Below, piece after piece: positions 28,253 to 38,022 of a stretch of 64,000 nt of DNA. The translations under genes and the position numbers were made by a program. The stretch spans positions 1-64,000 of the forward strand of contig NZ_JAUNTS010000011.1 of assembly GCF_030538595.1 (NCBI RefSeq), read 5' to 3'. The notes below the pieces were generated by a model. The model worked only from the letters and a program-made list of their open reading frames with translations, was not told the origin of the DNA and did not search any database. The DNA is from Kocuria sp. (lineage in GTDB: Bacteria > Actinomycetota > Actinomycetes > Actinomycetales > Micrococcaceae). Within the stretch, counting starts at the first letter, position 1, and the number at the start of each line of letters is the position of its first letter.

Positions 28253-30912
28253 CTCCTGACGTGGCCAGGTTGCCAGCCAAGCTGCCAAGCCGTGCCGCCT
28301 TTGTGCAGCGGCTCGTGGCCCCGTGGGAGTGGGACACCTACGGGCCCAACATGCTGCTGACCGGCAGCCAAGGCATGGGCAAGACCGTTCTGTTGGCTGA
28401 AATCAGTGCAGCCCTGGACTCCACGGTGGAAATCATCAGGTGGTGGGACCATCCCGTGGGGGACCGGGAGCACGTACAGCCGGGTGCCTTGGCCGCAGCG
28501 ATGTCAGGTGACGGCAGCGTGTTGGGTGCTTATCACCGTGCCCGCGCTTGGTTGCTGGCCTTGGAAACCGACCGTCCCCTGTTGGTGGTCCTGGATGACG
28601 TCCACCTGGTGCCGGAGTTCTCCCGGCAGGTCTTGGCCGAGCTGACCCGCAATCAGGAGATTTCGATTCTGGCCGCGACCACCTCCGTACGTCTCACAGG
28701 CCGTGCCATCAGTCAGCTGTGGCGCGATGGACTTCTGCCAGATCATCGGATTCCAGATCTGAGCATGGGAGATGTCACGGAACTGGCGCGGGCCGTGCTG
28801 GGACGTGAGCCGGAGCTGGCTGAAACCGCCAATGTTTTACGAGTCTCGGAAGCAGTGGTGGGCCATGCCGCCGTGGCACTGGAGGATGTGGCCCAGGAAT
28901 CCCGGGCGGGGGCTGACGCGCAGGACAAGACCGAGCAGCGCAGAGCTCTGCTGGAGGCAGTGCTACAGACCACGGACCTTGCCACGGAGCAACTGAGCAT
29001 TCTGCAAGTGCTGGCGCGCTTGCGGGAGTTTCCAGCTTCCATTGTGGTGGGTTTGTTCGGGGCCGAGAATTTGGATGCCCTGATGGAAAACGGTGTTCTG
29101 AGTTTGCGCGGGCGGGGTGTTTCCCGTGGCGTGGTGATGACCAATTCCTGGATTGCCACGCTGATCACGGAGTTGACCTCACCCCAACGGGACCGTGAGC
29201 TCTACGACCTCCTGGCTCCGTATCGTTTTGACCCCAGGGTGGGGCCAGGGGCCAGCGCTGATCTGTTGTTGTGGCGGCACTCGTTGGGTCTGCCGGTGGA
29301 CTCACAACGGGGGACTCACCTGGCTGAACTGGCAGCACAGAATGCCGACTACGTGACAGTTCAACGATTGATCTGCGCGCTCGATGAGGGAGCGTACGTT
29401 CAGGATGAGCGTCAGGCCGCCCACCTGCACGGTTTACACACCTTGGCTTTGGCCAGCCTGGGGCAGATAGATGCCGCCGCTGAGCTGGCGGAACCCCTCT
29501 TGAAGACGCCTCCGCGCCCGGAGCACCCCCTGGAGGCTCGTGAGGTGGAGGCGCTGTACGTGCTGGCCGCCATGAGTACCCAGCAGCGGCGCAAGGCCGG
29601 GGAGTTTGAATCCCTGCTCAGCATTGCCAAGGGTCACCACCGGGTTTTGCGGATGCAGGACTCCAAGAATCTGACCCAGAACACCGCCGTGGAGGAAGCT
29701 GCGCTGTCCGCGCATTGGATCTTGGAAAACTTCCGCGGTGATTACAAGACTTTGCTGGACTCGATTGCCCGGGCATCGGCCGCGCGCACAGTGGAGCGGA
29801 CCACCCGTGCCCTGATGGTGGGTCTCAGCGCCAAGGCCGGTGCCATCTGCGGACGACCGGTGGATGGCCAAGCCATCCTGGCCCGCGCTGTTCGAGTTGA
29901 TCTGGCGGCCCGCAATGCGCGGCTGGCCCAGCAACACACCCAGGACGCCGCCATGATCGCCGGTATTTTTGCCGGGCAATGGGGTGAGCTGCTGGATCAG
30001 GTGCAGCGCCAGGAGAGCGGACTGCCGGACACCCCGGGGTGGGTGCAGCACAACGTGTTGCGGGGATCTCTGCTGTTGCTCACCGGGCGCCCCCATCAAG
30101 CGGTGGACTATCTGCAGCTGGCCCTGCAGGCCACCGATGGAGGCCATGCTTTCCCCGTGCCGCAGCTGGTGATCAGCCTGAGCGCTGCCGCCTACGCCTG
30201 GGTTGGCCGCACAGAGGAGGCCCGTCAGCTTCTGGAGTCCCGGCCGGTGCAGCTTGCCCAGGAGCCCTATCTCTACAGGGCAGCCGGCGAGTATTTCCGC
30301 GGTCTCACGGAGTTCCTGCTGGGGGATGTGGCCGGTGGCGTGCAGCGGTGGCGCTCTTGGGCGGATGACACAGCACAGCGCGGTTGCGACGGCCTCTCCT
30401 TGCTGTTCCTCCAAGCCTTGGCGCGCGCGGGCTCCGAGTTTGCCGTCCGGGAATTGGGGATCACAGCGGCCCGCTGTCAGGGTGCGTGGGCGCAGAGCTT
30501 GCAACAATTGGCCCAAGCCTTGGAACATCAAAAGATCACAGATCTGCGGGCAGCCCTGCGCTGTGCCGCAGGCATGGGTGACCTCAGCCTTGCAGGCTAC
30601 CTGGAACGCATCATCGCCCAGCGCGGTCAAACGGCCTCCGCCGGGCCTGTGCTGCCGTTCCCCGATGACGAAGTGGTTGAGGCGGGTACCGGGGAGATGG
30701 ATTCCCGGGCCGTGAGCATGGCTGCCGTGTTGACGGGCAGAGAGCGAGAAATAGCGGACCTGGCCGCAGCCGGGTTGAGCAACCAGTCCATAGCGGAGGA
30801 AGTGGGGCTGTCCCGCCGGACGGTGGAGGGGCACATGCGGCAGGTGTTGCGCAAGTTGAACATCTCCCGCCGGACCGAGCTGGTGGACCTGTGGAAGGGG
30901 ACGCAGGGATGA
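28249..30912 (+). CDS. LAL-type (large ATP-binding) LuxR family regulator, ATPase-competent
   Basis: 887 residues. N-terminal P-loop ATPase with an intact Walker A (G39-S-Q-G-M-G-K-T46) and Walker B (LLVVLDDVH), then a long helical TPR-like middle, then a C-terminal LuxR helix-turn-helix (LTGREREIADLAAAGLS, then G-L-S-R-R-T-V-E-G-H). This is the MalT/LAL layout, in which ligand and ATP binding drive DNA binding. The ATG overlaps the sufU stop (ATGA) and the gene's own stop overlaps the next LAL gene. Its regulon and inducer are unknown. Confidence 0.9.
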   Translation: MTPDVARLPAKLPSRAAFVQRLVAPWEWDTYGPNMLLTGSQGMGKTVLLAEISAALDSTVEIIRWWDHPVGDREHVQPGALAAAMSGDGSVLGAYHRARAWLLALETDRPLLVVLDDVHLVPEFSRQVLAELTRNQEISILAATTSVRLTGRAISQLWRDGLLPDHRIPDLSMGDVTELARAVLGREPELAETANVLRVSEAVVGHAAVALEDVAQESRAGADAQDKTEQRRALLEAVLQTTDLATEQLSILQVLARLREFPASIVVGLFGAENLDALMENGVLSLRGRGVSRGVVMTNSWIATLITELTSPQRDRELYDLLAPYRFDPRVGPGASADLLLWRHSLGLPVDSQRGTHLAELAAQNADYVTVQRLICALDEGAYVQDERQAAHLHGLHTLALASLGQIDAAAELAEPLLKTPPRPEHPLEAREVEALYVLAAMSTQQRRKAGEFESLLSIAKGHHRVLRMQDSKNLTQNTAVEEAALSAHWILENFRGDYKTLLDSIARASAARTVERTTRALMVGLSAKAGAICGRPVDGQAILARAVRVDLAARNARLAQQHTQDAAMIAGIFAGQWGELLDQVQRQESGLPDTPGWVQHNVLRGSLLLLTGRPHQAVDYLQLALQATDGGHAFPVPQLVISLSAAAYAWVGRTEEARQLLESRPVQLAQEPYLYRAAGEYFRGLTEFLLGDVAGGVQRWRSWADDTAQRGCDGLSLLFLQALARAGSEFAVRELGITAARCQGAWAQSLQQLAQALEHQKITDLRAALRCAAGMGDLSLAGYLERIIAQRGQTASAGPVLPFPDDEVVEAGTGEMDSRAVSMAAVLTGREREIADLAAAGLSNQSIAEEVGLSRRTVEGHMRQVLRKLNISRRTELVDLWKGTQG

Positions 30913-33632
30913 ACCAGAACTACATGGCCCGCGGCCGCGTTGACCGTGCATGGTTGGAGCCCGAACATCTGGTCAGTGACCGTGCCGCCACCGTGGAGGC
31001 GGCGGTCTCAGATCTGCAGGACACGGAGTGTCGCGGGGTGGTGATCCACGGAGTGTTCGGGTCTGGAACCTCAACCGTCTCCAGGGCCGTCCTGGCGCAC
31101 TTTGTGGAAAATGTGGCCATCCTGCGCGCCGAACACAACACCGCGGCGGCGGAAGAATCACAGCTGGGTGGGATGGCGTTCGTCGTCGCTGCTCTGGCGC
31201 AGGATTTGGGGGTGGAGCAACCACCGCTGAATGATTCGGCGGGGGCTTTTGATCTGTTGGCGCGGGTGTGCCGACGGCTGCGCCGCACCGCTGGACCGGT
31301 GCCGTTGCTGGTGGTCCAAGACCTGCACAAGATGCCGTCTGCCGCTCAGCGGTTGGTGGCCAGCTTGCTCAGCGCGGGCTTGATCAAAGTGGTTCTGGTG
31401 GCCTCCACGGCCTCGGCATCGCATGCGGTCGGTGACCTGCTCCCGGTGCTCAGGCGCGGGTTGCTGCGGGCGCACACGCTCTCCGTGCTGGACGGCGCGG
31501 GGGTCACGGAACTGATGGAGCAGGAACTCGGTGCCACGGTGCCGCTGCTGACGGCCCAGTGGGCCACCATGCTCACGGCAGGGATTCCACGGTTGGTGGT
31601 CTCCTACCTGGACCGCGCCCGGGAGGACGGTCTCCTGCTTTTCGACGACGGCCTGTGGCATTTTGTGGGCCCCGTGGAAGGGGTTTCGGATGAGCTGCGT
31701 GAAGTGGTGGCCATCCACCTGGCCGATCTCACGGAGGCGCAACGCCAAGTGTTGTTCGTGGTGGTCCTGGCCGAACGGATTGAAATGAATCCGGCCATCA
31801 ACGGTGTACTGGGAGAAGCGTTGGAGGCTCTGATCGAGTCCGGCCTGGTGCAGAGCCGCTACGAAGCCCACCGGTGGATTTTGATTCCCAGCTGTGAACA
31901 CTTTGCCGAAGCCGTCCGCCAGCACCTTCCACCCGGACTGGCCGTAAGCCTTGGTCCCCTGCACTCCACCGTGCTGGAAAAGGGCTTGACGCCGGTCTCC
32001 CGCGCCGCGTGGGGCGTGAACACGGGAACCCTGGTGCACGGTGCTGATCTGGTGGCCCTGGCGGCTTCAGCCAATGACCGGTTGTGGGCGGACTATGCGC
32101 TGCGCACCGTGGAAGGGCCTTTGGAGCCGCAGTGGCAGGCGGCAGCCGACATGGAACGTTTACGGGCCCGGGTCAAGCTGCGCCATCACCTGGAAGCCGG
32201 AGCCATTGCCACCGCCATTGCGGTGGACCAGCTCTCCCCGCGGCAGTTGCGGGTGCTGATGACCTGCGAAGGTCTGCTGCGCGGCACCGGGGAGCTGGTC
32301 TACACGGACCAGCAATGGGAACAGCGGTGGCGGCCCCTGGCGCAGCGATGCTTGGAGCAGCCTGAGCTGGACACCGCCGACCGCGCGTTCTTTGCTGAGC
32401 TGGAGACCCTGTTTCAGCTGTGGTCGGACTGGTCCGGACCACCCCAGGTGCTCCACCTGGACAGGTGGCGTGGGCTGCAGGATTCACCCGTCCCGGAAAT
32501 CGCCATGCTGTCCCTGGCTTCTTTGGGGCGGGCACTGACCCGAGCCGCTGATTTGGACACGGCATCTGAGGCGTGGTCGCGTGCCCTGCTGCTGGTGGAA
32601 GCCAACCCGGGGCTGCTCTCCGTGTTCACGGATGTTGCCCGCATCGGCCGTCTGTGGGCCACCGCCTTGAGTGGAGACGCCGTGGCTCCGTTGAGCGCAC
32701 TGCCCAACACCTGGGGGCCGGAGGACTCCAGCCCGTACCTGGCGCTGGCCGGACACTATTACGCGGCCTCCGGCATGAGCCTGCTGTTGAAAGGCACGGT
32801 GTCCCCAGCCCTGCCCTACTTCCAGGCTGCCGTGGCCTGCTCCCGCGATGACACTTCACCTTTCCTTCTGGCCATGTGCCGCAGCGCGCTGGATCTCATC
32901 ACCTTGCTCACCACCGGAGAGAGCAGCCAGCGCAGCCTGGTGGAGGAGCCCGAATCCGGGGGGTGGTCTGACGGTGATCTGCTGCCGCTGCGCTGGTCCC
33001 ACGTTCTTTTCGAGTCAGTCACCCAAACGGCCCAGGGCAATGCGGCAGACATCAGTTCTCTGATTGCCGTGGTGGATTCCTCCCTGGCCGAAGGGGAAGT
33101 GGTGACCGCCCAGTTTGCCCTGGCGCAGGTCATGCAGACGGGGGAGGACGCTTTTGTCCGCAAGCTCATGGCAGTGTCCGAAGGCACCAGTGGCCTCTAT
33201 CAGCAGATGGTGGCCCGGATCTGTCGAGCCGTGATGACGGTGGACGTGGATGAACTCGTGTCAGTGGGCCTGCAATGCCACGCCGCAGAGTTTGACGGCC
33301 TGGCCGGGGACGCCCTGGAACGTGCGCTGGTGTTGCTGAGCCCGTATGCGTCGTCGTCCATGATCAGCACGGTGACCCAAGTTGCGGATGCGGCCTTCAA
33401 ATCCACGGGCCGCTCCATGCGGCGGCGTACGGCCACCGGCGGACGACGGCGCTCCACCCTGACCGAGCGCGAACAGGAAGTGGCCGAACTGGTGGCCCAA
33501 GGTTTGACCAATGCACAGGTGGCTCAGGAACTCGGGCTGGGACGGCGCACCGTGGAAGGCCACGTCTACCGGCTGTTCGACAAACTGGGCATTTCCCAAC
33601 GCGGTGAAGTTCAGGAGGCCCTGCAAAGCTGA
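30909..33632 (+). CDS. LAL-type LuxR family regulator with degenerate Walker A
   Basis: 907 residues, same layout as the upstream gene: N-terminal P-loop region, helical middle, and C-terminal LuxR HTH (LTEREQEVAELVAQGLT, G-L-G-R-R-T-V-E-G-H). The Walker A region reads G48-V-F-G-S-G-T54-S-T, so the invariant lysine is threonine; the Walker B side, LLVVQDLH, keeps its Asp. ATP hydrolysis is therefore doubtful. Starts within the upstream stop (ATGA). The two may form a heteromeric regulator. The stop is 8 bp from the convergent nhaA stop. Confidence 0.88.
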   Translation: MNQNYMARGRVDRAWLEPEHLVSDRAATVEAAVSDLQDTECRGVVIHGVFGSGTSTVSRAVLAHFVENVAILRAEHNTAAAEESQLGGMAFVVAALAQDLGVEQPPLNDSAGAFDLLARVCRRLRRTAGPVPLLVVQDLHKMPSAAQRLVASLLSAGLIKVVLVASTASASHAVGDLLPVLRRGLLRAHTLSVLDGAGVTELMEQELGATVPLLTAQWATMLTAGIPRLVVSYLDRAREDGLLLFDDGLWHFVGPVEGVSDELREVVAIHLADLTEAQRQVLFVVVLAERIEMNPAINGVLGEALEALIESGLVQSRYEAHRWILIPSCEHFAEAVRQHLPPGLAVSLGPLHSTVLEKGLTPVSRAAWGVNTGTLVHGADLVALAASANDRLWADYALRTVEGPLEPQWQAAADMERLRARVKLRHHLEAGAIATAIAVDQLSPRQLRVLMTCEGLLRGTGELVYTDQQWEQRWRPLAQRCLEQPELDTADRAFFAELETLFQLWSDWSGPPQVLHLDRWRGLQDSPVPEIAMLSLASLGRALTRAADLDTASEAWSRALLLVEANPGLLSVFTDVARIGRLWATALSGDAVAPLSALPNTWGPEDSSPYLALAGHYYAASGMSLLLKGTVSPALPYFQAAVACSRDDTSPFLLAMCRSALDLITLLTTGESSQRSLVEEPESGGWSDGDLLPLRWSHVLFESVTQTAQGNAADISSLIAVVDSSLAEGEVVTAQFALAQVMQTGEDAFVRKLMAVSEGTSGLYQQMVARICRAVMTVDVDELVSVGLQCHAAEFDGLAGDALERALVLLSPYASSSMISTVTQVADAAFKSTGRSMRRRTATGGRRRSTLTEREQEVAELVAQGLTNAQVAQELGLGRRTVEGHVYRLFDKLGISQRGEVQEALQS

Positions 33633-33640
33633 CGGCGTTT

Positions 33641-34945
33641 TCAGCTCGGGTTGTCGTAGGAGTCCACGCTCTCACCCTGGGAACGCAGCTTGGAGTAGTA
33701 GGCATTACGGCCCAGCAGCAACGCGCCACCGATCACAGCGGCCACACCGGAACCGCACAGAATCCCCACCTTGGCGTGATTGTCATGCGGGGAGCCCAGG
33801 CCGAAGGACAGATCAGCCACCAGCAGGGAGACCGTGAAGCCGATACCGGCAACGATGGAAAGGCCGAACAGGTCAATCCATTCGTAGTCGGCGTCCTTAC
33901 GGGCGGGGGTGAAGCGGTTCATCAACCAGGCCGAGGAGAAGATGCCGATTGACTTGCCAAAAATCAGTCCCAGAATGATGCCGATGGCCACCGGATCCGT
34001 GAGAGATTCCGCGAAGCCACTCCATCCGCCCACGGCCACGCCGGCGGAGAAAAACGCGAAAATCGGGACCGCCAGGACATTGGAGAGCGGACGGAGACGG
34101 TGCTCCAACGTAGGGGCCAGACCGTAGGCCGGAACCTCACGGGTCAACAGACGTGGCTTGATGGCCATGACCGGGGTGGCGAATCCCAGCAGCACACCGG
34201 CGATGGTGGCATGCACCCCACCGTTGTAAACCAGCAGCCACGTGATGAAGCCCAGAGGCAGCAAGATCACCCACGCTGCCCAGGATTTCTCAATGAAGAA
34301 GTGGCTGAACCGGTGGGTCAGCACCCAGTAGAGTCCCAGCGCCAGCAGTGCTGCACCCAGCGAAAGCACGTTGATGCCGTGGCTGTAGAACACGGCGATG
34401 ATGATGATGGCAATGAGGTCATCCACCACGGCCAGCGTCAGGAGGAAGGTCCGCATGGCCAAGGGCAAGGCCGAGCCGACCACCGCAAGCACGGAGACCG
34501 CAAAGGCAATGTCCGTGGCGGTGGGAATGGCCCAGCCGCGCAGGGTGGTGGGATCGGAGTTGTCGATCAGATTGACCACCACAAAAATCAAGGCGGGAGT
34601 CACCACACCGGCAAACGCAGCCACAATGGGCAACGCCGCTTTGCGTGGGTTACGCAGTTCTCCGTCCACGAACTCTGCCTTGAGCTCCAAACCCACCAGG
34701 AAGAAGAAAACTGCCAGCAGGCCATCCGCAGCCCATTCGCCCACGGTGTGCATGAGCCCCGGCACAGCCTCCGTGCCGACCTCAAAATCACGGACGCTGA
34801 AGTAGACATCAGCTGCCGGACCGTTGGCCAAGATCAAAGCGGCCAGCATGGCGATCAACAGCAGGCAACCGCCCACCAGATCTTTGCGGATGAAGGCGCC
34901 GAATCCACGACTGACGTGGGATTCGGCTTCGGTCTGCTGAGACAC
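33641..34945 (-). CDS. nhaA: Na+/H+ antiporter NhaA
   Basis: Inner-membrane antiporter for sodium and pH homeostasis, 434 residues and about 12 helices. The family core is visible: the FVDGELRNPRKAALP region, the PTATDIAFAV motif, and the helix with two adjacent aspartates in V-V-D-D-L-I-A-I used for ion binding. The GTG start at 34945 follows AGGAGG with good spacing. Confidence 0.95.
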   Translation of the reverse strand: MSQQTEAESHVSRGFGAFIRKDLVGGCLLLIAMLAALILANGPAADVYFSVRDFEVGTEAVPGLMHTVGEWAADGLLAVFFFLVGLELKAEFVDGELRNPRKAALPIVAAFAGVVTPALIFVVVNLIDNSDPTTLRGWAIPTATDIAFAVSVLAVVGSALPLAMRTFLLTLAVVDDLIAIIIIAVFYSHGINVLSLGAALLALGLYWVLTHRFSHFFIEKSWAAWVILLPLGFITWLLVYNGGVHATIAGVLLGFATPVMAIKPRLLTREVPAYGLAPTLEHRLRPLSNVLAVPIFAFFSAGVAVGGWSGFAESLTDPVAIGIILGLIFGKSIGIFSSAWLMNRFTPARKDADYEWIDLFGLSIVAGIGFTVSLLVADLSFGLGSPHDNHAKVGILCGSGVAAVIGGALLLGRNAYYSKLRSQGESVDSYDNPS

Positions 34946-34992
34946 GGCGGCTGACCTCCTGAGCGAGCATGACGACCGCGTCAGTGTACGCC

Positions 34993-35015
34993 TGTCACGT
35001 CATCCGGATGTGACA
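34993..35015. promoter_or_regulatory. inverted repeat upstream of nhaA, possible operator
   Basis: TGTCAC (34993-34998) and GTGACA (35010-35015) flank an inner palindrome ATCCGGAT, 48 bp upstream of the nhaA start. Position and symmetry suggest a protein-binding site; no matching regulator was identified. Confidence 0.35.
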
Positions 35016-35016
35016 A

Positions 35017-35064
35017 CGGGCGGTGAACAGGGCCGGTGTTACTCCGGTTACTGCTCACCGCCCG
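35017..35064 (-). terminator. stem-loop after the DUF2505 gene
   Basis: Arms CGGGCGGTGA (35017-35026) and TCACCGCCCG (35055-35064) enclose an inner CCGG/CCGG stem. It lies 34 bp beyond the DUF2505 stop in its reading direction. There is no strong T-tract, so it may act by another route. Confidence 0.5.
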
Positions 35065-35097
35065 AGAATATGACGGGAAAACCGCAGCCAGTCCAGG

Positions 35098-35595
35098 TCA
35101 GTGCGAGGCGATCCAGGTGTCAGCCTCACGAGCCTGCAAGGACAGCGCCTTGCCCACGTAGGGCTCCGCGGTGGCCGCCAGCTTGCCGCCCACCAGCGGA
35201 ATCTTCACGTTGAGGCTCAGATCCACGGAGACCGAGGTCTGCTCACCTTTGGCCTGCAACCGCTGCGTACCTTCACCGTTGGCGGGCATGCCGCCCACCG
35301 TGACCTTGGTACGAATATTGCGGGAACCATCCGCCTCCGGGGCGTCCCAGGAGTCCACCTGGGTGATGCTCAATCCATCCTTGATGAACTTCTTGGCCAT
35401 GTCAGGCAGTTTGTCGGCACCCATGGTGCGCACAGATGTCACGGTGAAGGGCCCGGAGGTGTCACCGCTGACTTCAAAGGAGGTGAGCTTGGCGCCCCCA
35501 CGCTCTGCCACGTGACGGTTGAAGGATTCATCCAGGAAGGTCTGGACAACCTTCTCTACGGGGGCGTTGACGGTTTGCTCGGCGGATACGGCCAT
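35098..35595 (-). CDS. DUF2505 domain protein (START/SRPBCC-like)
   Basis: Small soluble protein of 165 residues matching the actinobacterial DUF2505 family: it starts M-A-V-S-A-E-Q-T-V-N-A-P-V-E-K-V-V, which resembles the opening of polyketide-cyclase/SRPBCC ligand-binding folds, and ends with a conserved amphipathic helix. The ATG at 35595 is supported by AAGGAGG. No enzymatic residues can be named. Same strand as nhaA but separated by 152 bp with a hairpin. Confidence 0.8.
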   Translation of the reverse strand: MAVSAEQTVNAPVEKVVQTFLDESFNRHVAERGGAKLTSFEVSGDTSGPFTVTSVRTMGADKLPDMAKKFIKDGLSITQVDSWDAPEADGSRNIRTKVTVGGMPANGEGTQRLQAKGEQTSVSVDLSLNVKIPLVGGKLAATAEPYVGKALSLQAREADTWIASH

Positions 35596-36213
35596 TTGTG
35601 GTCCTCCTTGACGTGGGGTTTTTCTGAGAGGGCCCACCGGTCCTCCGATGTCTCATTCGCTGCCTGTTTCCACTGCGTCAGGTGTGAGGTGATGCAGCAG
35701 ATGGTGCAGAAGGTGAACTCGGGTGGGTGAGCGTCGTCGTTGGTCAAAACAGTTGAACGGCCAGGGGGCCGACTCTGGCCATCCTAGCGCCAGCCCCGCA
35801 CGCCACCCCGGCCCACTCCGGCACGGCCGCCCGCGCAGCCCTCGCCTAGCCCGCCACCCCCGCCGACTCCCCATTTGGCTGCCAGATCACCTCCTACATG
35901 GTGGGAGGTGGGCGTATTTCGGGGATCTCGACAATCAGGTGGGAACTGGCGGGAACTGGACGGGGATTGCAGCGCATGTGGTGAGACTCACGGGCGTGGA
36001 TCCGCGAATCGGCGGGCTGTGGGGTCAAGTGGGGTCAGTGCGGCGGACGTCGTTCCGTAGCGAATACATAGACTTTGGCACAGCGGGCACGAATGGGGAG
36101 TGCCCGGCAACCAGGACTGTGGCTGATGCCATCTAGCCTGGGCCGACAGTGAGCGTGGGGACGTTCATTGATCTGGGGCAAAGAACATGCGGGGAACACG
36201 ACGGGGGAATCAC
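35596..36213. other. ~620-bp divergent intergenic region
   Basis: Between the DUF2505 gene (minus) and the first gene of the polymer locus (plus). Several GC-rich frames cross it, but none carries a motif. A 63-residue Cys-containing frame on the minus strand (35747 to 35556) has GC-rich third positions but only a TTG start with no ribosome binding site. The promoter of the polymer locus must lie in its right half. Confidence 0.45.
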
Positions 36214-37368
36214 ATGGCATCCACGGCTTATGCCACCGACCGGGGGCAACAGCAGGGCCGGGGCTACCGCAAACGTGTGCTGCACGTGGTGGAAGCCTTT
36301 GGCGGTGGTGTTGCTGCGGCCGTTCGAGATTACGTTCGCGCGCTGCCCGAGTGTGAGCACCACTTGGTGTGTCGGCTGCGGCCTGAAGCGGACACCCTGG
36401 AGCCCGAATGGGTGGAGGAGTTCGCCTCCATTCACCGGATCGACGGCGGTCACATGGGAGCCACCAAATTTGTGCGGTCCACCATTCAGACCCTTCAACC
36501 GGATGTGGTTCACGCGCACAGCAGCTACGCCGGAGTGTGGGCCAGAACGGCGCTGATGGGAAACGGCACCATCCGCTGTGTCTACACCCCGCATGCCTGG
36601 GCTTTCGACCGTGAGGACAAATCTGCTGCGCAACGGCGAGCCTACCGCGCGGTGGAACGTAGTCTGAGCCGTCGCACGGATGTTCTGGCAGGTTGCTCCC
36701 GGGCGGAGAACCAAGAGGTGCGCAAGTGGGGTGCCAAGCTCAAAGCCGTCTATGTGCCCAATGTTGCCGCTGAAACTCAGCAATCCGTGACTCAAGCGCC
36801 CATCACTGACTGGTCCGAAAGCACCGGTCCGTTGATTGTTGGATCAGGGCGATTGACCATGCAGAAGGACCCGGAATGGTTTGCCCAGGTGGTTGCTGGA
36901 TTACGCGGCGCTGACCACAGCGTTCGCGCACTGTGGGTGGGCGGCGGGGATGATCACTTGCAGCAGCAGCTGGAGGCACAGGACATTGAGGTCACGGGTT
37001 GGGTGGACCCCGCCACGGTGCTGGCTCGGTTGGGGCAAGCCGATCTCTATGTGCACACCGCTCGCTGGGAAGGATTTCCCATCACCGTTCTGGAAGCTGC
37101 TCGTCTGGGACGTCCCATGGCGGTGCGCGGGATTCGGGCTTTTGACGACATCGGCATGCCATTGGTTTTGCACTCACCGGGGGACTTGGTGCAGCACTGG
37201 GAACGTCTCAAGGATGCCCAGGCCCGGGAAACAATCGTGGCGGAGCAAAACGCCGCGCTGTGGGAGAACACGCGTTCCATGCAGCGCGAACGCTTGGCCG
37301 AAGCCTACGGTTTGGAGCTGCTGCCCACCGGGTCCATCGGTATTGACCTGATCTCCCCGCGAGCCTGA
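36214..37368 (+). CDS. GT4-type glycosyltransferase
   Basis: Retaining GT-B-fold glycosyltransferase. The N-terminal half has R-V-L-H-V-V-E-A-F-G-G-G-V and D-V-V-H-A-H-S-S. The C-terminal half has G-S-G-R-L-T-M-Q-K-D-P and the E-x7-E donor motif E-G-F-P-I-T-V-L-E. It probably adds a sugar to a lipid-linked repeat unit on the cytoplasmic face. I chose the ATG at 36214 (384 residues) with GGGGGA upstream; an in-frame ATG at 36187 is also possible. The phosphopantetheinyl transferase gene starts 10 bp after the stop, so the two are co-transcribed. Confidence 0.87.
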   Translation: MASTAYATDRGQQQGRGYRKRVLHVVEAFGGGVAAAVRDYVRALPECEHHLVCRLRPEADTLEPEWVEEFASIHRIDGGHMGATKFVRSTIQTLQPDVVHAHSSYAGVWARTALMGNGTIRCVYTPHAWAFDREDKSAAQRRAYRAVERSLSRRTDVLAGCSRAENQEVRKWGAKLKAVYVPNVAAETQQSVTQAPITDWSESTGPLIVGSGRLTMQKDPEWFAQVVAGLRGADHSVRALWVGGGDDHLQQQLEAQDIEVTGWVDPATVLARLGQADLYVHTARWEGFPITVLEAARLGRPMAVRGIRAFDDIGMPLVLHSPGDLVQHWERLKDAQARETIVAEQNAALWENTRSMQRERLAEAYGLELLPTGSIGIDLISPRA

Positions 37369-37377
37369 ACGCACACC

Positions 37378-38022
37378 GTGAGCAGCTTCCAGCGGATGGA
37401 ATTGCCTCAACCACCGGAGGTTTTTGGGGTCGGATGTGACATCCAAGCGGTTCGAGCGGTGGAGCAGGCATGGCAAGCCCACGGACAACGGTATCTGCGC
37501 AAGATCATGGGCCACGGTGAGCTGACGAGCACAGGATGGGACGACGACGCAGCACTCCGCCCAGACTCAGTGTTCCACCCCGGTGCAGTGTTCCGCCCAG
37601 ATGCAGTGCTCCGCTCCAGGGCAGGTGAGGCCCGATCAAGCAGAGCCGAGCATCCGGCCCCCGCCGACTGTCCGACTCTCCCTGCTTTCCCGGAGATCGC
37701 GCAGCGGTTTGCCGTCAAAGAGGCAGTGGCCAAGGCGTTGCGGGTCAGCTCCCAGGAGTCGTTTCCCTGGAGTGCCATCGTGATCCGGGACCTTGATGCA
37801 CCCAAGGCGGGGTGGGTGCCGTCGCAGTATCACAGCGGTGGGGGAGAACCCGCGGTGGTGCCAAACACCAGGCGATGGTCGGTGAAGCTGACCGGACCCG
37901 CGGCCCGGGTGGCTCACGGTGCAGTGGTGCGTGCCTGGCTGGCCTTTTCCTGGAACATGCACCGGGACACAAATCTTTATGGTTGCGCAACAGTTATCGC
38001 TCTAACCGGTGCAAAATCATAG
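37378..38022 (+). CDS. AcpS-like 4'-phosphopantetheinyl transferase
   Basis: Predicted to convert the downstream apo-carrier protein to its holo form by moving phosphopantetheine from CoA to a serine. AcpS hallmarks: G-V-G-C-D-I with Asp21 and F-A-V-K-E-A-V-A-K-A-L with Lys114/Glu115, the Mg2+-binding pair. The C-terminal W-S-V-K-L-T-G motif also fits. At 214 residues it is longer than usual because about 50 residues (51-100) are inserted between the two motifs; they include a 4-copy 6-residue repeat. The GTG at 37378 is 10 bp from the glycosyltransferase stop. It probably serves this locus, not fatty acid synthesis. Confidence 0.8.
   Translation: MSSFQRMELPQPPEVFGVGCDIQAVRAVEQAWQAHGQRYLRKIMGHGELTSTGWDDDAALRPDSVFHPGAVFRPDAVLRSRAGEARSSRAEHPAPADCPTLPAFPEIAQRFAVKEAVAKALRVSSQESFPWSAIVIRDLDAPKAGWVPSQYHSGGGEPAVVPNTRRWSVKLTGPAARVAHGAVVRAWLAFSWNMHRDTNLYGCATVIALTGAKS
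37552..37623 (+). repeat. 18-bp in-frame tandem repeat in the phosphopantetheinyl transferase gene
   Basis: Four contiguous 18-bp units starting at 37552, 37570, 37588 and 37606 encode A/V-L/F-x-P/S-x-A/S hexapeptides. They lie in the insertion between the two catalytic motifs. Confidence 0.85.

Noticed and set aside
35556-35747. 63-residue Cys-containing frame on the minus strand, start of DUF2505 region
   Set aside because: Third positions look coding-like, but the only start is TTG without a ribosome binding site and it overlaps the well-supported DUF2505 start.
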